NCBI GenBank assembly: GCA_027307335.1
Contig: DAHUXD010000051.1
Location: 1-64,000 of the forward strand
Reading direction: 5' to 3'
Source of the DNA: Acidobacteriota bacterium
GTDB taxonomy: Bacteria > Acidobacteriota > Thermoanaerobaculia > UBA5066 > Gp7-AA6
Length of the DNA: 64,000 nucleotides
The notes beneath the pieces are model-generated. The model did not search any database. It was not told the origin of the DNA and saw nothing but the letters and a program-made list of their open reading frames with translations. This document shows, in pieces, positions 39,581 through 48,812 of the stretch (the first letter of the stretch is position 1; each line of letters opens with the position of its first letter). The position numbers were made by a program, and so were the translations under genes.

Positions 39581-40666
39581 TCAATTCGGAAACAGATACG
39601 CCGTCACCGCGAAGATCGCGTAGACGGCGAGAAGCTGGACTCCCGAGTACCACGCCGATCGGCCGCCCGAGACGACGAAGGAGACGGTCAGGGTGGTCAG
39701 CAGGACCAAGAGCACCTGGCCGCCGCCGAAGTTCAGGTCCATCGGTGCCGGCGCCACGAAATAGCTCAGGATCAGGAGGACCGGCGCCACGAAGAGCGCG
39801 ATCTGCGAGGAGCTGCCCATCGCGACGCCCACGGCGAGGTCCACCCGGTTCTTGCGGGCCGCCGAGAAGGCGGTGGTCATCTCGGCTGCGGCGCCCACCA
39901 GCGAGACGACGATGAAGCCGACGAAGGCTTTCGACATGCCGAGGCTCGTCGCGGCCTGCTGCACCGACCCGACGAAGATCTCGCTCACGACGGCGATGCC
40001 GATCGTCGACAGCGCGAGCGCGACGAGCGCCGCCGGGAGGGGCCAGGGCGCCTCGCCGTGCTCTTCTCCGCCGGCGCTCGCGAAGAGGTCGCGGTGGGTC
40101 CTCAGGGAGAACAGGAGGGCGAGCGCGTAGCTGACGAGCAGGATGCAGGAGAGCCCGAGGGACAGCGGCAGCATGTAGGAGGAAACGTTGACCTGGTCCA
40201 CGCGGGCGACCGCGGACGGGACGACGAGGGCGATGGTCGCGAGGAGCAGCATTCCGGCCTGCGTGCGCGCGTTGGCCGGGTTGAACTCCTGCGTGTGGTG
40301 CTTGAGGCCGCCGAGCAGGAACGCGCCGCCCAGCATGAAGAGACTGTTGGTCACGACCGCGCCGACGATGGACGCCTTGACCAGGTCCAGCATCCCGGCG
40401 CGCAGGGCCGTGATGGCGATGACGAGCTCGGTCAGATTGCCGAGCGTGGCGTTGAGCAGGCCGCCGATCGCGTCTCCCGTCTTCGCCGCCACGCTCTCGG
40501 TGGCCTCGCTGAGGAGGGAGGCGAGCGGAATGATGGCGAAGACCGAGAGGAGGAAGAGGGCGGTGTGGGCCTCGGGGCGCAGGCGCTCGGCCGCCATGAC
40601 CACCGGCACGAAGACGAGAAGCCAGTTGAGGGGCTTCTTTCGGAGCTCCGCGAGCACGCCGCTCAC
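39581..40666 (-). CDS. cax: Calcium/proton exchanger
   Basis: The protein has 361 residues and about 11 membrane helices. The two inverted alpha repeats carry the ion-binding acids in NATLGNLTELVIAI and SLVGAAAEMTTAFSAA, typical of the CAX family. It should export Ca2+ in exchange for H+. The start is GTG 40664-40666. It lies 40 bases downstream of the DUF2950 gene. Confidence 0.93.
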   Translation of the reverse strand: MSGVLAELRKKPLNWLLVFVPVVMAAERLRPEAHTALFLLSVFAIIPLASLLSEATESVAAKTGDAIGGLLNATLGNLTELVIAITALRAGMLDLVKASIVGAVVTNSLFMLGGAFLLGGLKHHTQEFNPANARTQAGMLLLATIALVVPSAVARVDQVNVSSYMLPLSLGLSCILLVSYALALLFSLRTHRDLFASAGGEEHGEAPWPLPAALVALALSTIGIAVVSEIFVGSVQQAATSLGMSKAFVGFIVVSLVGAAAEMTTAFSAARKNRVDLAVGVAMGSSSQIALFVAPVLLILSYFVAPAPMDLNFGGGQVLLVLLTTLTVSFVVSGGRSAWYSGVQLLAVYAIFAVTAYLFPN

Positions 40667-40706
40667 CGGTGGTCTCCGGTCGGCCGATCGATGGTGACGC
40701 TGTCCC

Positions 40707-41732
40707 CTAGGGATGCGCCGCGGGCGGCTTGGCGGTCGCTCCCGTTTCCGACGGCGTTTCCGGCATCCCGGTCTCTTCGTCGACCGGGGTCCACGTCTTG
40801 TCGGGGTTGTACCGGTCCATCTTCTGGAAGATCTCGAGCGTGTGCGGCCCGAGGTCCTTCTGGTAGACGACGCCGTCGTGGCTGACGATGAAGGTCATCA
40901 CGCCGGTGACCCGGTAGTCGCTCGGCGCGGCCGCGAGCGCGAAGCCGCCGATCATGACCCCCTTCACGACGAAGTCCATCTTCCCGAGCGGCGCCGCGGA
41001 CCCCTGGCCCTTCAGGACCTTGAAGTAGTAGCCGTGGAGCGGCTCCGACTTCTTCGAGTAACCCTCGGCGATCGCGTCGGCGACCGTGTCGGAGATCGGC
41101 CCGGCCATGGAGCCGTCGGGGTTTCTCCACGCGAGCCCGTCCTGCCTTCCGGGGGTGGCGATGATCTTCTGCGCGTACTGGTTCAGCTGGGAGCCGTCGT
41201 GCTTCTCGAGCGCGTACTCGCGCTGCGCGTCGACGTACTCGTAGCAGACGTCGATCGCGTCGAGCTCGTTTCGGCCGATCCGCCGGTAGAGGACCTCGCG
41301 CTTGCCGGCCTTGGAGTCGAAGAGCCACCGACCGTTCTTGCGGACGATCGGGATCGGCAAAGGCCAGTCGTCGTCTCCGACCGAGAGCGTCGCGCGATCC
41401 GGGTTCTTCGGGTCGAGGACGACGGCGGTGTCCTTCTGGGCCTGGGCCGCGAAACCCTCGAGTTGATTCTTCGTCTGAACGGCGTCGCTGGTTTCGACGA
41501 GACTCTTTCCGTCCGGGCCGAGGATCTCCTTCAGGGCCGCGATGTCGTCGCTCGCGGCCGCCGCGATCAACGCGTCGGCGGCGGCCTTCGGCGTGTCGAA
41601 CGTCTTCTGCGTTGCCGCGGCCGGAGCCGCGGGCGCGGATTTCGGCTTGTCCTGCGCCGAGGCGGGCACGGCGCAGGCGAACACGAGCAGGCCGACCATG
41701 CCGGAGCCGAGCCGCTGCTTCATGGTGCTCAT
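40707..41732 (-). CDS. DUF2950 exported protein, copy B
   Basis: ATG 41730-41732 overlaps the DUF3300 stop (ATGA); GGGAGG lies 5 bases upstream. The 341 residues start with a signal peptide (VGLLVFACAVPASAQ). DUF2950 marks follow: FDTPKAAADALIAAAASDD, GDDDWPLPIPIVRKNGRWLFD, DGYYF-like HGYYFKVLKGQG and GVMTFIVSHDGVVYQKDLG. The function is unknown. It is paralogous along its whole length to the product at 44373-45353. Always following DUF3300, it is presumably a periplasmic partner. Confidence 0.88.
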   Translation of the reverse strand: MSTMKQRLGSGMVGLLVFACAVPASAQDKPKSAPAAPAAATQKTFDTPKAAADALIAAAASDDIAALKEILGPDGKSLVETSDAVQTKNQLEGFAAQAQKDTAVVLDPKNPDRATLSVGDDDWPLPIPIVRKNGRWLFDSKAGKREVLYRRIGRNELDAIDVCYEYVDAQREYALEKHDGSQLNQYAQKIIATPGRQDGLAWRNPDGSMAGPISDTVADAIAEGYSKKSEPLHGYYFKVLKGQGSAAPLGKMDFVVKGVMIGGFALAAAPSDYRVTGVMTFIVSHDGVVYQKDLGPHTLEIFQKMDRYNPDKTWTPVDEETGMPETPSETGATAKPPAAHP

Positions 41733-42931
41733 CTCCGCCTCCCGCCGCCGCCACCACCCCTGGAGCCTCCGCCGCCTCCTCGCGAGCTCATGCTCGAGGA
41801 GCCGCGGGAGCTGCTCGACCGGGCGCTGCTGCCGCTGTAGCCGCCGGACCCGCCGCCGAAGGCGCCGCCGCCTCCGCCGCTTCGGCCGCTCGCGCTGGCG
41901 CCGCCGCTGCTGCGGGTGCTGGCGCTGGCCCCGGCGCCGCCGCCGCGGCTTCCGGCTCCGGCGGACCGGCTGCTGGCGCTGGCCGTGCCGCCCCGTGAGC
42001 CGCCCTGCGCCCGACCTTCGCCGCGTGCGGATCCTCCGTACTTGTTCGCCGTCGACTTGTTCGAGTAGGGAGCGCCACCGCGATGCTGGGAGTTGTGCTG
42101 CCAGTTGCCGCTCCCGCCCTGGCCGCGGTTGACGTTCGTGTTCCGGTTGAAATTGTTGTTGTTGTTGATGTTGATGTTGTTCCCCCCTCCGCCCCAGTTG
42201 CACCCGCAACAGGAGCCGCCCCAGATGGCGGCGCCCATCGCCATGCCCACGCCGAAGGAGACCAGCCCGGCGCCCGGGTAGTAGGGCGGGTAGTAGACCG
42301 GCGGGTAGGGGTAGACGGGCGGGGGGTAGACGACCGTCGGGTTGTAGGACGGGACGTAGACGACCTCGGGATTCGTGGGCTGGACGACGATGACCGTCTT
42401 GCTCTCGACGACTTTCGTCTCGACGGTCTGCTGCTCGTTCGACTTCAGCGCCCCTTTCTGCTCGGCCTTCCCCCGCATCCGCTGGACGGCCTCCATGACG
42501 TCGTCCCCCTGGGCGAGGAAGGCATCCCCGAGCTCCGTGGTCCACTGGATGTCGTCGGAGAGCCGCTTGACGACCTCGGGAACCGCCGCCATCGACTGGA
42601 TCGCCGGGTCCCACGGCTGCTTCGCGACCGCGTCGGCGAGCGCCTTGTCCTTCAGGTCCTTGTTCTTCGCGAGCCACTGCTGCAGCTGGATCAGCTCGAG
42701 CGGATACGTCGACGCGGCGAGCGTCTGCGCCAGCAGCGGATCGGGGTAGAGAGCGATCGGAGCGACCAGCGAGTCGAGCTGGTCGGGCGAGAGCTTCTCG
42801 GCCGCCGGCTCGGTCGCGGTCGGCGTCGACGCTGACGCTTCCTGCGCGAGGAGGGCGCTCTCGCCGTGGGCGAGCAGGGCAACGCAGACGAGCGCCACGA
42901 GCCTGCGGAGTCGAGACGAAAGCGTTTCCAT
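41729..42931 (-). CDS. DUF3300 exported protein, copy B
   Basis: The start is ATG 42929-42931 after AAGGAGG; the track start is longer. It has 400 residues and a signal peptide. The DUF3300 core is LVAPIALYPDPLLAQTLAASTYPLE...QQWLAKN, then VVYVPSYNPTVVYP. A Tyr/Pro tract, an Asn run (NININNNNNFNRN) and a long Gly/Ser/Arg-rich disordered tail complete it. The DNA of the Asn run is a GTT-repeat tract on the plus strand. The function is unknown; such tails suggest a cell-surface or matrix-associated protein. Confidence 0.88.
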   Translation of the reverse strand: METLSSRLRRLVALVCVALLAHGESALLAQEASASTPTATEPAAEKLSPDQLDSLVAPIALYPDPLLAQTLAASTYPLELIQLQQWLAKNKDLKDKALADAVAKQPWDPAIQSMAAVPEVVKRLSDDIQWTTELGDAFLAQGDDVMEAVQRMRGKAEQKGALKSNEQQTVETKVVESKTVIVVQPTNPEVVYVPSYNPTVVYPPPVYPYPPVYYPPYYPGAGLVSFGVGMAMGAAIWGGSCCGCNWGGGGNNININNNNNFNRNTNVNRGQGGSGNWQHNSQHRGGAPYSNKSTANKYGGSARGEGRAQGGSRGGTASASSRSAGAGSRGGGAGASASTRSSGGASASGRSGGGGGAFGGGSGGYSGSSARSSSSRGSSSMSSRGGGGGSRGGGGGGRRR

Positions 42932-43060
42932 GGCTCCTCCTTCAAGAGGGCGTCGCGTGCCAAGTCTACGACCCGGGCCGAGCATATACCTCGCTCTTCC
43001 CGCCGCGAGAGGGTCGTTTGCTTCTGTCGCGTCGAAGCGCGCCGTCACGAGGAGCCGCCG

Positions 43061-43702
43061 CTAGAAGCTGACGGCGAGCGAGCTGACGACGGTCGGCGTC
43101 TCCCAGCCGGGATTGAAAACGTACACGTTCAGGGACAGGTTCTTGTACGTGAACCCGACGAAGAGGCCCCGCTGGACGTCGAGGCCGGTGTGGTACGCGC
43201 GCGTCCGCTGCGATACGAGTCCGACGCTGAGCCATTCCCACGGCGACCAGCCGAGCTGTGCCCAGTTGTAGAAGAAGTTGCCGGACGAGTCCGTCGTGTC
43301 GAAGACGTACTCGCCCTCGCTGTAGAGCTCGAAGGCCTTCCAGGCGAGCGTCAGCTCGTAGCCCGGCGCCACTCCGCGGAGGTCTCCGACGACGCCTCCC
43401 GCCAGCAGCGTCGCGTTGAGCTTGAGCTCCTTTCCCGCCTCGAGGTTCCAGCCGATCCAGGCCGAGCCGGACTTCAACGCCTCGTAGTTGTAGCGGGCCT
43501 CGAGGTGGAGCGCACCGCGGTCGGCCGTGACGGTGGGCTGGGCATAGTGCGCGTCCTCGGGAGGAAAGTAGCCGTAGACGCTCGCGTTGAACGCCCAGGA
43601 TTCCTTCCCCGGTGTTGCGGGAGACGACGCCTCCTGGGCGGTCAGCGTCACTGCGCCGCCGAACAGGAGCGTCAGCGCGAGGAAGAGTCCCGAAGCCTTC
43701 AT
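43061..43702 (-). CDS. Predicted outer-membrane protein, unknown
   Basis: ATG 43700-43702 overlaps the upstream stop (ATGA). The 213 residues have a signal peptide (LFLALTLLFGGAVTLTAQ). Alternating amphipathic strands rich in Tyr/Trp follow (HLEARYNYEALKSGSAWIGW) and end VVSSLAVSF, with a terminal Phe as in beta-barrels. No family is named with confidence. It lies between the two DUF3300-DUF2950 modules, coupled to the VIT-like gene. Confidence 0.65.
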   Translation of the reverse strand: MKASGLFLALTLLFGGAVTLTAQEASSPATPGKESWAFNASVYGYFPPEDAHYAQPTVTADRGALHLEARYNYEALKSGSAWIGWNLEAGKELKLNATLLAGGVVGDLRGVAPGYELTLAWKAFELYSEGEYVFDTTDSSGNFFYNWAQLGWSPWEWLSVGLVSQRTRAYHTGLDVQRGLFVGFTYKNLSLNVYVFNPGWETPTVVSSLAVSF

Positions 43703-44376
43703 CCGCCGAGTGCGATCGTCAACCCGACGAGCGCGACGCCGATGCCGACCATGGCGAGGCCGGTCCGCCAGGGACGGAAACCCGAATACTGCGCGAGCTT
43801 GTAGCCGCCGACGAAGAGGAGCGCGATCGCGATCGCGTTCGAAACGCGCAGCGCCCACATCGCGTCCTGCATGAAGAAGAACGGGAGGGTGACCGGAAAC
43901 GTGGAGAGGAACACGAGAAGGAAAACGCCGACCGCGCCCCGAAGGTCGTCCCGATGGAGCGGCGCGCGGGCGGGCGGCTCGGGCATGGTGGCGAGGCGCT
44001 GCCGGAGGCGTTCGTAGTCGGCAGGCTCCAGGGCCGAGGCGAGGGCCGGAGGGAGAGCCTCCTCGATCAGGGCGCGCGCTTCGACCGGGTCGGACGTCTT
44101 CCGAAGCCCCCGGAGCGCCACGATGCCGTGACCGCGCTGACCGAGCGTGTTCATCAGGTAGAAGATCGCGTCGATGATGCCCCAGGCCAGGTTGCAGCCG
44201 AGGGCGCCGATGAGCATGGTCCGGACTCCGTTGCGGCCACTCTCGGCGGCCGAGAGGGATCCCGTGAAGGTCAGGACCATGATGAGGCCGAACAGGATCT
44301 CGGAGAAGCGCTCGGTCGGATCGAGGACCCGCCGACTCTCTTTCCGCGCGGCCGCGGGCGCCGCGGGGGCCGTCAC
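43699..44376 (-). CDS. VIT1/CCC1-like membrane protein
   Basis: I start at GTG 44374-44376, which overlaps the DUF2950 stop. The 225 residues have membrane helices near 25-45, 55-80, 145-165, 170-190 and 200-220. The start RFSEILFGLIMVLTFTGSLSAAE resembles the first helix of VIT/CCC1 iron/manganese transporters. The metal-binding cytoplasmic loop of true VIT1 is not obvious, so the transport function is uncertain. Confidence 0.6.
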   Translation of the reverse strand: MTAPAAPAAARKESRRVLDPTERFSEILFGLIMVLTFTGSLSAAESGRNGVRTMLIGALGCNLAWGIIDAIFYLMNTLGQRGHGIVALRGLRKTSDPVEARALIEEALPPALASALEPADYERLRQRLATMPEPPARAPLHRDDLRGAVGVFLLVFLSTFPVTLPFFFMQDAMWALRVSNAIAIALLFVGGYKLAQYSGFRPWRTGLAMVGIGVALVGLTIALGG

Positions 44377-45353
44377 GGCTGGTCCGAGGGTTCTTCCTCG
44401 TCGTGCGTGACGGTCCAGCCCTCGTCCGGGTTGAACGCCCTCATCGCGGAGGCGATCTTCTCGGTGTCGTCGCCGAGGTCCTTCTGGTACACGACGCCGT
44501 CGTTGTTGACGAGGAACGTCTGCACGCCGGTCACGCCGTACCTCGCCGGCCACGCGACCGCGGCGAAACCGCCGATCATGATTCCGCCGACGACGTAGTC
44601 GCGCGCGCCGAGCCGCGCCGCCGGTCCCTGCGCGGTCAGCGTGCGGAAGTAGTAGCCATCCACCGGGTCGGCCTTGTTCGTGTAGCCCGCGGCGAGGAGC
44701 CTGGCGATCTCGTCGCCGATGGGACCGGCGGGCTTGCCGTCGGGCCCGTACCACGAGAGGCCGTCCTGCTTGCCGGCAGTGCTCACCCACTTCTGGGCGT
44801 ACTGGTGGACGGTGGCGCCGTCGTGGAGCTCCGCGGCGTACTCCTTCTGCGCGACGACGTAGCCGCGCAGCAGGGAGATCGCGTGGAGCTCGTTGCCTCC
44901 GATGCGGCGGGCGAAGATCTCTTCGCGGCCTTCCTTCGCGTCGAAGCGCCACTTCCCGCCCGTCTCGACGATGGGCACCGGCATCGGCCAGTCGTCGTCG
45001 CCGGCGATCATGACGGCCCGCCTGGGGTCGGCGACGTCGAAGGCGACCTTCATCTTCGCGCGCGCCTTCCTCGCGAATCTCGCCAGGTCGTTCTTGTCCT
45101 CGACCGGGTCCCCGGAGGAGACGATGTCCTTTCCGTCGGGACCGAAGATGGCGAGCAGGGAGGAGGTGTCGCCGGCCTCCGCCGCCTTGACAAGGGCCTC
45201 GGCCGCCTGCTGCGGCGTGTCGAAGGCGCGCGGACCGGCGTCCGGCGTCGCGGCGACCGCGCGGAACGCGAGGAGAGAAGCACCGAGTCCGAGGGCGATC
45301 GCGCCGAAGCGGGCGACGAACCCGGCCGCCGTCACATTCTTGCTGTTCATCAT
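44373..45353 (-). CDS. DUF2950 exported protein, copy A
   Basis: ATG 45351-45353, with GGGAGC 4 bases upstream, starts a product of 326 residues. After a signal peptide it has FDTPQQAAEALVKAAEAGD, GDDDWPMPVPIVETGGKWRFD, DGYYFRTLTAQG and GVQTFLVNNDGVVYQKDLG, aligned in order with copy B. It lies 11 bases behind DUF3300 copy A. The function is unknown; the pairing with DUF3300 is repeated twice here. Confidence 0.88.
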   Translation of the reverse strand: MMNSKNVTAAGFVARFGAIALGLGASLLAFRAVAATPDAGPRAFDTPQQAAEALVKAAEAGDTSSLLAIFGPDGKDIVSSGDPVEDKNDLARFARKARAKMKVAFDVADPRRAVMIAGDDDWPMPVPIVETGGKWRFDAKEGREEIFARRIGGNELHAISLLRGYVVAQKEYAAELHDGATVHQYAQKWVSTAGKQDGLSWYGPDGKPAGPIGDEIARLLAAGYTNKADPVDGYYFRTLTAQGPAARLGARDYVVGGIMIGGFAAVAWPARYGVTGVQTFLVNNDGVVYQKDLGDDTEKIASAMRAFNPDEGWTVTHDEEEPSDQP

Positions 45354-45364
45354 CGCTCCCGCGG

Positions 45365-46582
45365 CTATCGCCGCCGCCCTCCGCCGCCGCCGCGCATGCC
45401 GCCCATGCTCGAGGCTCCGCGAGAGCTCGTCGACCGCGCCCAGCTGCCGCTCTGGGCGCCGCCGAACGCGCCGCTCGAACGCGAGCTCGTCGAGGCGCTG
45501 CGGTTGCCGACCTGATTGCCGCTTCGGCTGGTGCTGCTCGCACCGGAGCTGCGATTCGTGGCGCTCGCGCCGCCCCGCTGCCCCTGCCGCTGGCTCGCCT
45601 GGGACTGCCGCGCCTGCGCCGAATCCCCGCGCGCCCCGCCGCCGTACTTGCTCGCGGTCGCGCGGTCCTTGTACGGCGCGCCCCCGCGCTGCTGCGCGTT
45701 GTGCTGCCAGTTGCTGTTGCCGCTCCGGTTGACGTTGTTGTTGCGGTTGTAGTGGCTGACGAAATTGTTGTTGTTGTTGATGTTGATCGTGTTGCCGCCA
45801 CCGTGCCAGCCGCAGCCCCAGCCCCACCCGCCGCTGATGCCGATGCCGATCGCGATGCCCACCCCGAAGCCCAGCCACGCGCCGCCGTAGTAGGGCGGGT
45901 AGTAGAGGGGCGGGTACGGGTAGTACATCGGGCCCCAGATGACCGTGGGGCTGTACGCGGGAACGTAGACGACCTCGGTCGAGGCGGGCTGGATCTCGAC
46001 GACCGTCGTCGACTCGACGGTCTTCGTCTCGACCTTCTGCTGCTCGGTCGTCTGGAGCTTGCCTTCGTTCTTGGCCTTCAACCGGAGGGCCTGGACGGCG
46101 TCCATGACCTCGCTTTCCTGCGCGAGGAATGCGTCGCCGAGATCGGTCGTCCACGAGATGTTCTCGGACAGGCGCTTGAGCGCGTCGGGGACTAGGACGA
46201 GGGCCTGGACGCTCGGGTCCCACTTCTGCTGCTCGGCGGCTTTGCCGAGCTCCTCGCCCTTGAGGCTCGAGTTCTGGTTGAGCCACTGCTGGGCGGCGAC
46301 GACGTCGAGGGGATAAGTCGAGGCGACCAGGCACTGCGCGAGGAGCGGATCCGGGTAGAGCGCGATCGGAGCGACCAGCGCCTCGAGCTCGTCCTTCGTG
46401 AGCTTCGCCGATTCCGGGGCTCCGGCCGCGGCCTGCTTGGATGAGGTTGTGGACGCCGGCTGGGCCGGAGGAGGCGTGTCCGACGAGGAGCACCCGATCG
46501 GCGCCGCCAGCAGGGCGCAGAGCACACCCGCGAGCATCGTGCCCCCGGCTCGATGCATCCGGGACGCCATGAATTGAAGCAT
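45365..46582 (-). CDS. DUF3300 lipoprotein, copy A
   Basis: The protein has 405 residues from ATG 46580-46582 (CGGAGGATCC upstream). Unlike copy B it has a lipobox (LLAAPIGC), so it should be lipid-anchored. The core LVAPIALYPDPLLAQCLVASTYPLDVV...QQWLNQN and VVYVPAYSPTVIWG aligns with copy B. It carries the same Asn run (TININNNNNFV) and Ser/Gly/Arg-rich tail ending GGGGRRR. The lipid anchor in one copy only suggests that the two modules act at different places. Confidence 0.88.
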   Translation of the reverse strand: MLQFMASRMHRAGGTMLAGVLCALLAAPIGCSSSDTPPPAQPASTTSSKQAAAGAPESAKLTKDELEALVAPIALYPDPLLAQCLVASTYPLDVVAAQQWLNQNSSLKGEELGKAAEQQKWDPSVQALVLVPDALKRLSENISWTTDLGDAFLAQESEVMDAVQALRLKAKNEGKLQTTEQQKVETKTVESTTVVEIQPASTEVVYVPAYSPTVIWGPMYYPYPPLYYPPYYGGAWLGFGVGIAIGIGISGGWGWGCGWHGGGNTININNNNNFVSHYNRNNNVNRSGNSNWQHNAQQRGGAPYKDRATASKYGGGARGDSAQARQSQASQRQGQRGGASATNRSSGASSTSRSGNQVGNRSASTSSRSSGAFGGAQSGSWARSTSSRGASSMGGMRGGGGGRRR

Positions 46583-46750
46583 GGATCCTCCGAACGCCGT
46601 CAGACTATCTCAACGCCTCGACTCTCCGCACCGTGGCGCCATCGGAACTGATGCTTCCGCATCATGTCCTCGTGGGGGCGGATGCTAGCGTGGAGACCGA
46701 CCTTCGGACCGGCGTAGCACCCCGATCTCGGAAGCGTCCGGGAGGTTGCC
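46583..46750. promoter_or_regulatory. Divergent promoter gap
   Basis: This is a 168-base gap between the leftward DUF3300/DUF2950 cluster and the rightward pta-like operon. It holds an AT-richer patch (GGAACTGATGCTTCCGCATCATG, about 46646-46668) and should contain both promoters, but no convincing -35/-10 pair is visible. Confidence 0.35.
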
Positions 46751-47779
46751 ATGGAGACACGGAATGCCTTCCTTCGCAGCGGGCGACCGGGGCTCGTGAC
46801 GCGAGGCCCGGATCGCCGCGCGTCGGGCACCACGGATGGCGGCCTCGCGCAAAAATACGAGGACCTGCTCGAACGCTGCCGCGGGCTCGAGCCGGTCGCG
46901 ACGGCGGTGGCGCACCCGTGCGACGAACCGACGCTGGCGGGCATTCTCGAGGCGAGGGCGCGTGGACTGATCGCTCCGATCCTCGTGGGACCGGCGGCGA
47001 AAATCGCGGAGGTTGCCGCGGCCGCCGGCATCGACCTGGACGGAGTTCGGGTCGTCGACGCCCCTCACAGCCACGCAGCGGCCGGGCACGCCGTTGAGAT
47101 GGTCCTGCGCGGTGGGGCCGAGCTCCTGATGAAGGGAAGCCTCCGGACGGAGGAGTTCCTCTCGGCCGTGGTGTCGCGGGAGGGCGGCCTCCGAACGGGG
47201 CGCCGCATCAGCCACGCCTACATGATGGACCTGCCCGCATACCACAAGGTCCTCATCGTGACGGACGCCGCCATCAATATCGCGCCGACGCTCGAGCAGA
47301 AGGTGGACATCTGCCAGAACGCGGTGGACCTCGCGCTCGCGCTCGGCGTCGAGCGGCCCAAGGTCGCGATCCTCGCGGCCGTCGAGACGGTGAGCTCCAA
47401 GATGCCGTCGACCCTCGACGCCGCGGCCCTCTGCAAGATGGCCGACCGGGGTCAGATCCGTGGAGCGCTCCTCGACGGCCCGCTCGCCTTCGACAATGCG
47501 ATCAGCCGCGAGGCCGCCGACATGAAGGGTATCCGGTCGGAGGTCGCCGGCGACCCGGACATCCTGCTCGTCCCGGACCTCGAGACGGGAAACATCCTCG
47601 CCAAGCTCCTGAGCTTCCTGTCCCGGGCGGACGGCGCGGGCCTCGTCCTCGGGGCCCGGGTGCCGATCATCCTGACGAGCCGCGCGGACAGCGTTCGCTC
47701 GCGGATCGCGAGCTGTGCGGTCGCGATGCGGGTGGCCCACGCTCGCCGGCGCCGGACGGAGGCGGGCGTCGAGATATAA
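46751..47779 (+). CDS. Phosphate acetyl/butyryltransferase-family protein
   Basis: The protein has 342 residues; GGGAGG precedes the ATG. The Pta/Ptb fold is supported by ILVGPAAKI, LLMKGSLRTEEFLSAVV, RRISHAYMMDLPAYHKVLIVTDAAINIAP and VKGIRSEVAGDPDILLVPDLETGNILAK. It should swap CoA for phosphate on a short acyl group (acetyl or butyryl phosphate), or be the phosphotransacetylase half of an enoyl-CoA-hydratase fusion family. No acetate or butyrate kinase is visible. It is followed by PPK2, so a link with energy phosphate handling is plausible. Confidence 0.85.
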   Translation: METRNAFLRSGRPGLVTRGPDRRASGTTDGGLAQKYEDLLERCRGLEPVATAVAHPCDEPTLAGILEARARGLIAPILVGPAAKIAEVAAAAGIDLDGVRVVDAPHSHAAAGHAVEMVLRGGAELLMKGSLRTEEFLSAVVSREGGLRTGRRISHAYMMDLPAYHKVLIVTDAAINIAPTLEQKVDICQNAVDLALALGVERPKVAILAAVETVSSKMPSTLDAAALCKMADRGQIRGALLDGPLAFDNAISREAADMKGIRSEVAGDPDILLVPDLETGNILAKLLSFLSRADGAGLVLGARVPIILTSRADSVRSRIASCAVAMRVAHARRRRTEAGVEI

Positions 47780-47848
47780 CTCCTCCCACGTCGCGTAGCG
47801 ACGGATAGGCTCCGCCCACCCGGCGAGGCAGCGTGTGAGGAGGACGAC

Positions 47849-48805
47849 GTGAAGGACTCCGCCCGGAAGCGTGGAAACGAGACGAGCGATCGCCGGGCGC
47901 CGAAGCCGGTCGAGCTCCGCGAACGCGCGCGCCGCCTCGCGCGTCGGTACCGCGTCAAGGATGGCGACGGTTTTCGTCTGGACGACGTCGACCCCGCCGA
48001 CACCGCCTGGCTGAAGGCCGAGGACAAGCCGGCGGCCAAGGAGGCGCTGCAGCACGGCGTCGAGATGCTCGCGGAGCTCCAGGACAAGCTCTACGCGCAG
48101 GACCGGTGGGCGGTGCTCCTGATCTTCCAGGCGATGGACGCGGCCGGCAAGGATGGCGCGATCAAGCACGTCATGTCCGGGGTCAACCCCCAGGGCTGCC
48201 AGGTGGTCTCCTTCAAGGCCCCTTCCTCGGAGGACCTGGACCACGACTTCATGTGGCGGTGCACGAAGCACATGCCCGAGCGGGGGCGCATCGGGATCTT
48301 CAACCGTTCGTACTACGAGGAGGTCCTCGTCGTGCGGGTGCACGATGCGCTCTTGAAGAAACAGAAGCTTCCGGCAGCGCGCTTCACCAAGGACATCTGG
48401 GACGAGCGCTTCCGCGACATCCGCTCGATCGAGCGCTATCTCGACAACAACGGCGTGGTCGTCCGCAAGTTCTTCCTCCATGTCTCCCGCAAGGAGCAGA
48501 AGCGTCGCTTCCTCGAGCGCATCGACAATTCCGAGAAGAACTGGAAGTTCTCGGCGACGGACGCGCAGGAACGCGGGTACTGGAAGGACTACATGCGCGC
48601 CTACGAGGACATGATCCGGAACACGGCGACCAGGCACTCGCCCTGGTACGTGATCCCCGCGGACAACAAGTGGTTCACGCGGATCGCGGTAGCGGCCGCG
48701 GTGATCGACACGCTCGACGGACTCGACCTCCACTATCCCGAGGTCGGCAAGGAGAAGCTCGCCGAGCTCGCGGACACGAAGAAGAAGCTGCTCGCGGAGA
48801 AGTAG
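47849..48805 (+). CDS. Polyphosphate kinase 2 family protein
   Basis: The protein has 318 residues from GTG 47849 (GGAGG 7 bases upstream). Walker A-like FQAMDAAGKDGAIKHVMSGVNPQG and Walker B-like GIFNRSYYEEVLVVRVH, plus the lid region FSATDAQERGYWKDYMRAYEDMI, are the PPK2 signature. It transfers phosphate between polyphosphate and nucleotides (ADP or AMP depending on class). The length and the 'polyphosphate:nucleotide phosphotransferase' style suggest a class I or III enzyme; the class is not certain. Confidence 0.93.
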   Translation: MKDSARKRGNETSDRRAPKPVELRERARRLARRYRVKDGDGFRLDDVDPADTAWLKAEDKPAAKEALQHGVEMLAELQDKLYAQDRWAVLLIFQAMDAAGKDGAIKHVMSGVNPQGCQVVSFKAPSSEDLDHDFMWRCTKHMPERGRIGIFNRSYYEEVLVVRVHDALLKKQKLPAARFTKDIWDERFRDIRSIERYLDNNGVVVRKFFLHVSRKEQKRRFLERIDNSEKNWKFSATDAQERGYWKDYMRAYEDMIRNTATRHSPWYVIPADNKWFTRIAVAAAVIDTLDGLDLHYPEVGKEKLAELADTKKKLLAEK

Positions 48806-48812
48806 CGCGCCC

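Noticed and set aside
42140-42185. GTT/GAT trinucleotide run (and a similar one near 45760) as a repeat array
   Set aside because: It encodes the Asn-rich run of the DUF3300 proteins and has no spacer structure, so it is not a CRISPR or intergenic satellite.
42948-42962. TGGCAC motif on the minus strand before DUF3300 copy B
   Set aside because: The -12 part reads GCCC rather than TTGC, and it lies only 17 bases before the ATG, so it is not a sigma-54 promoter.
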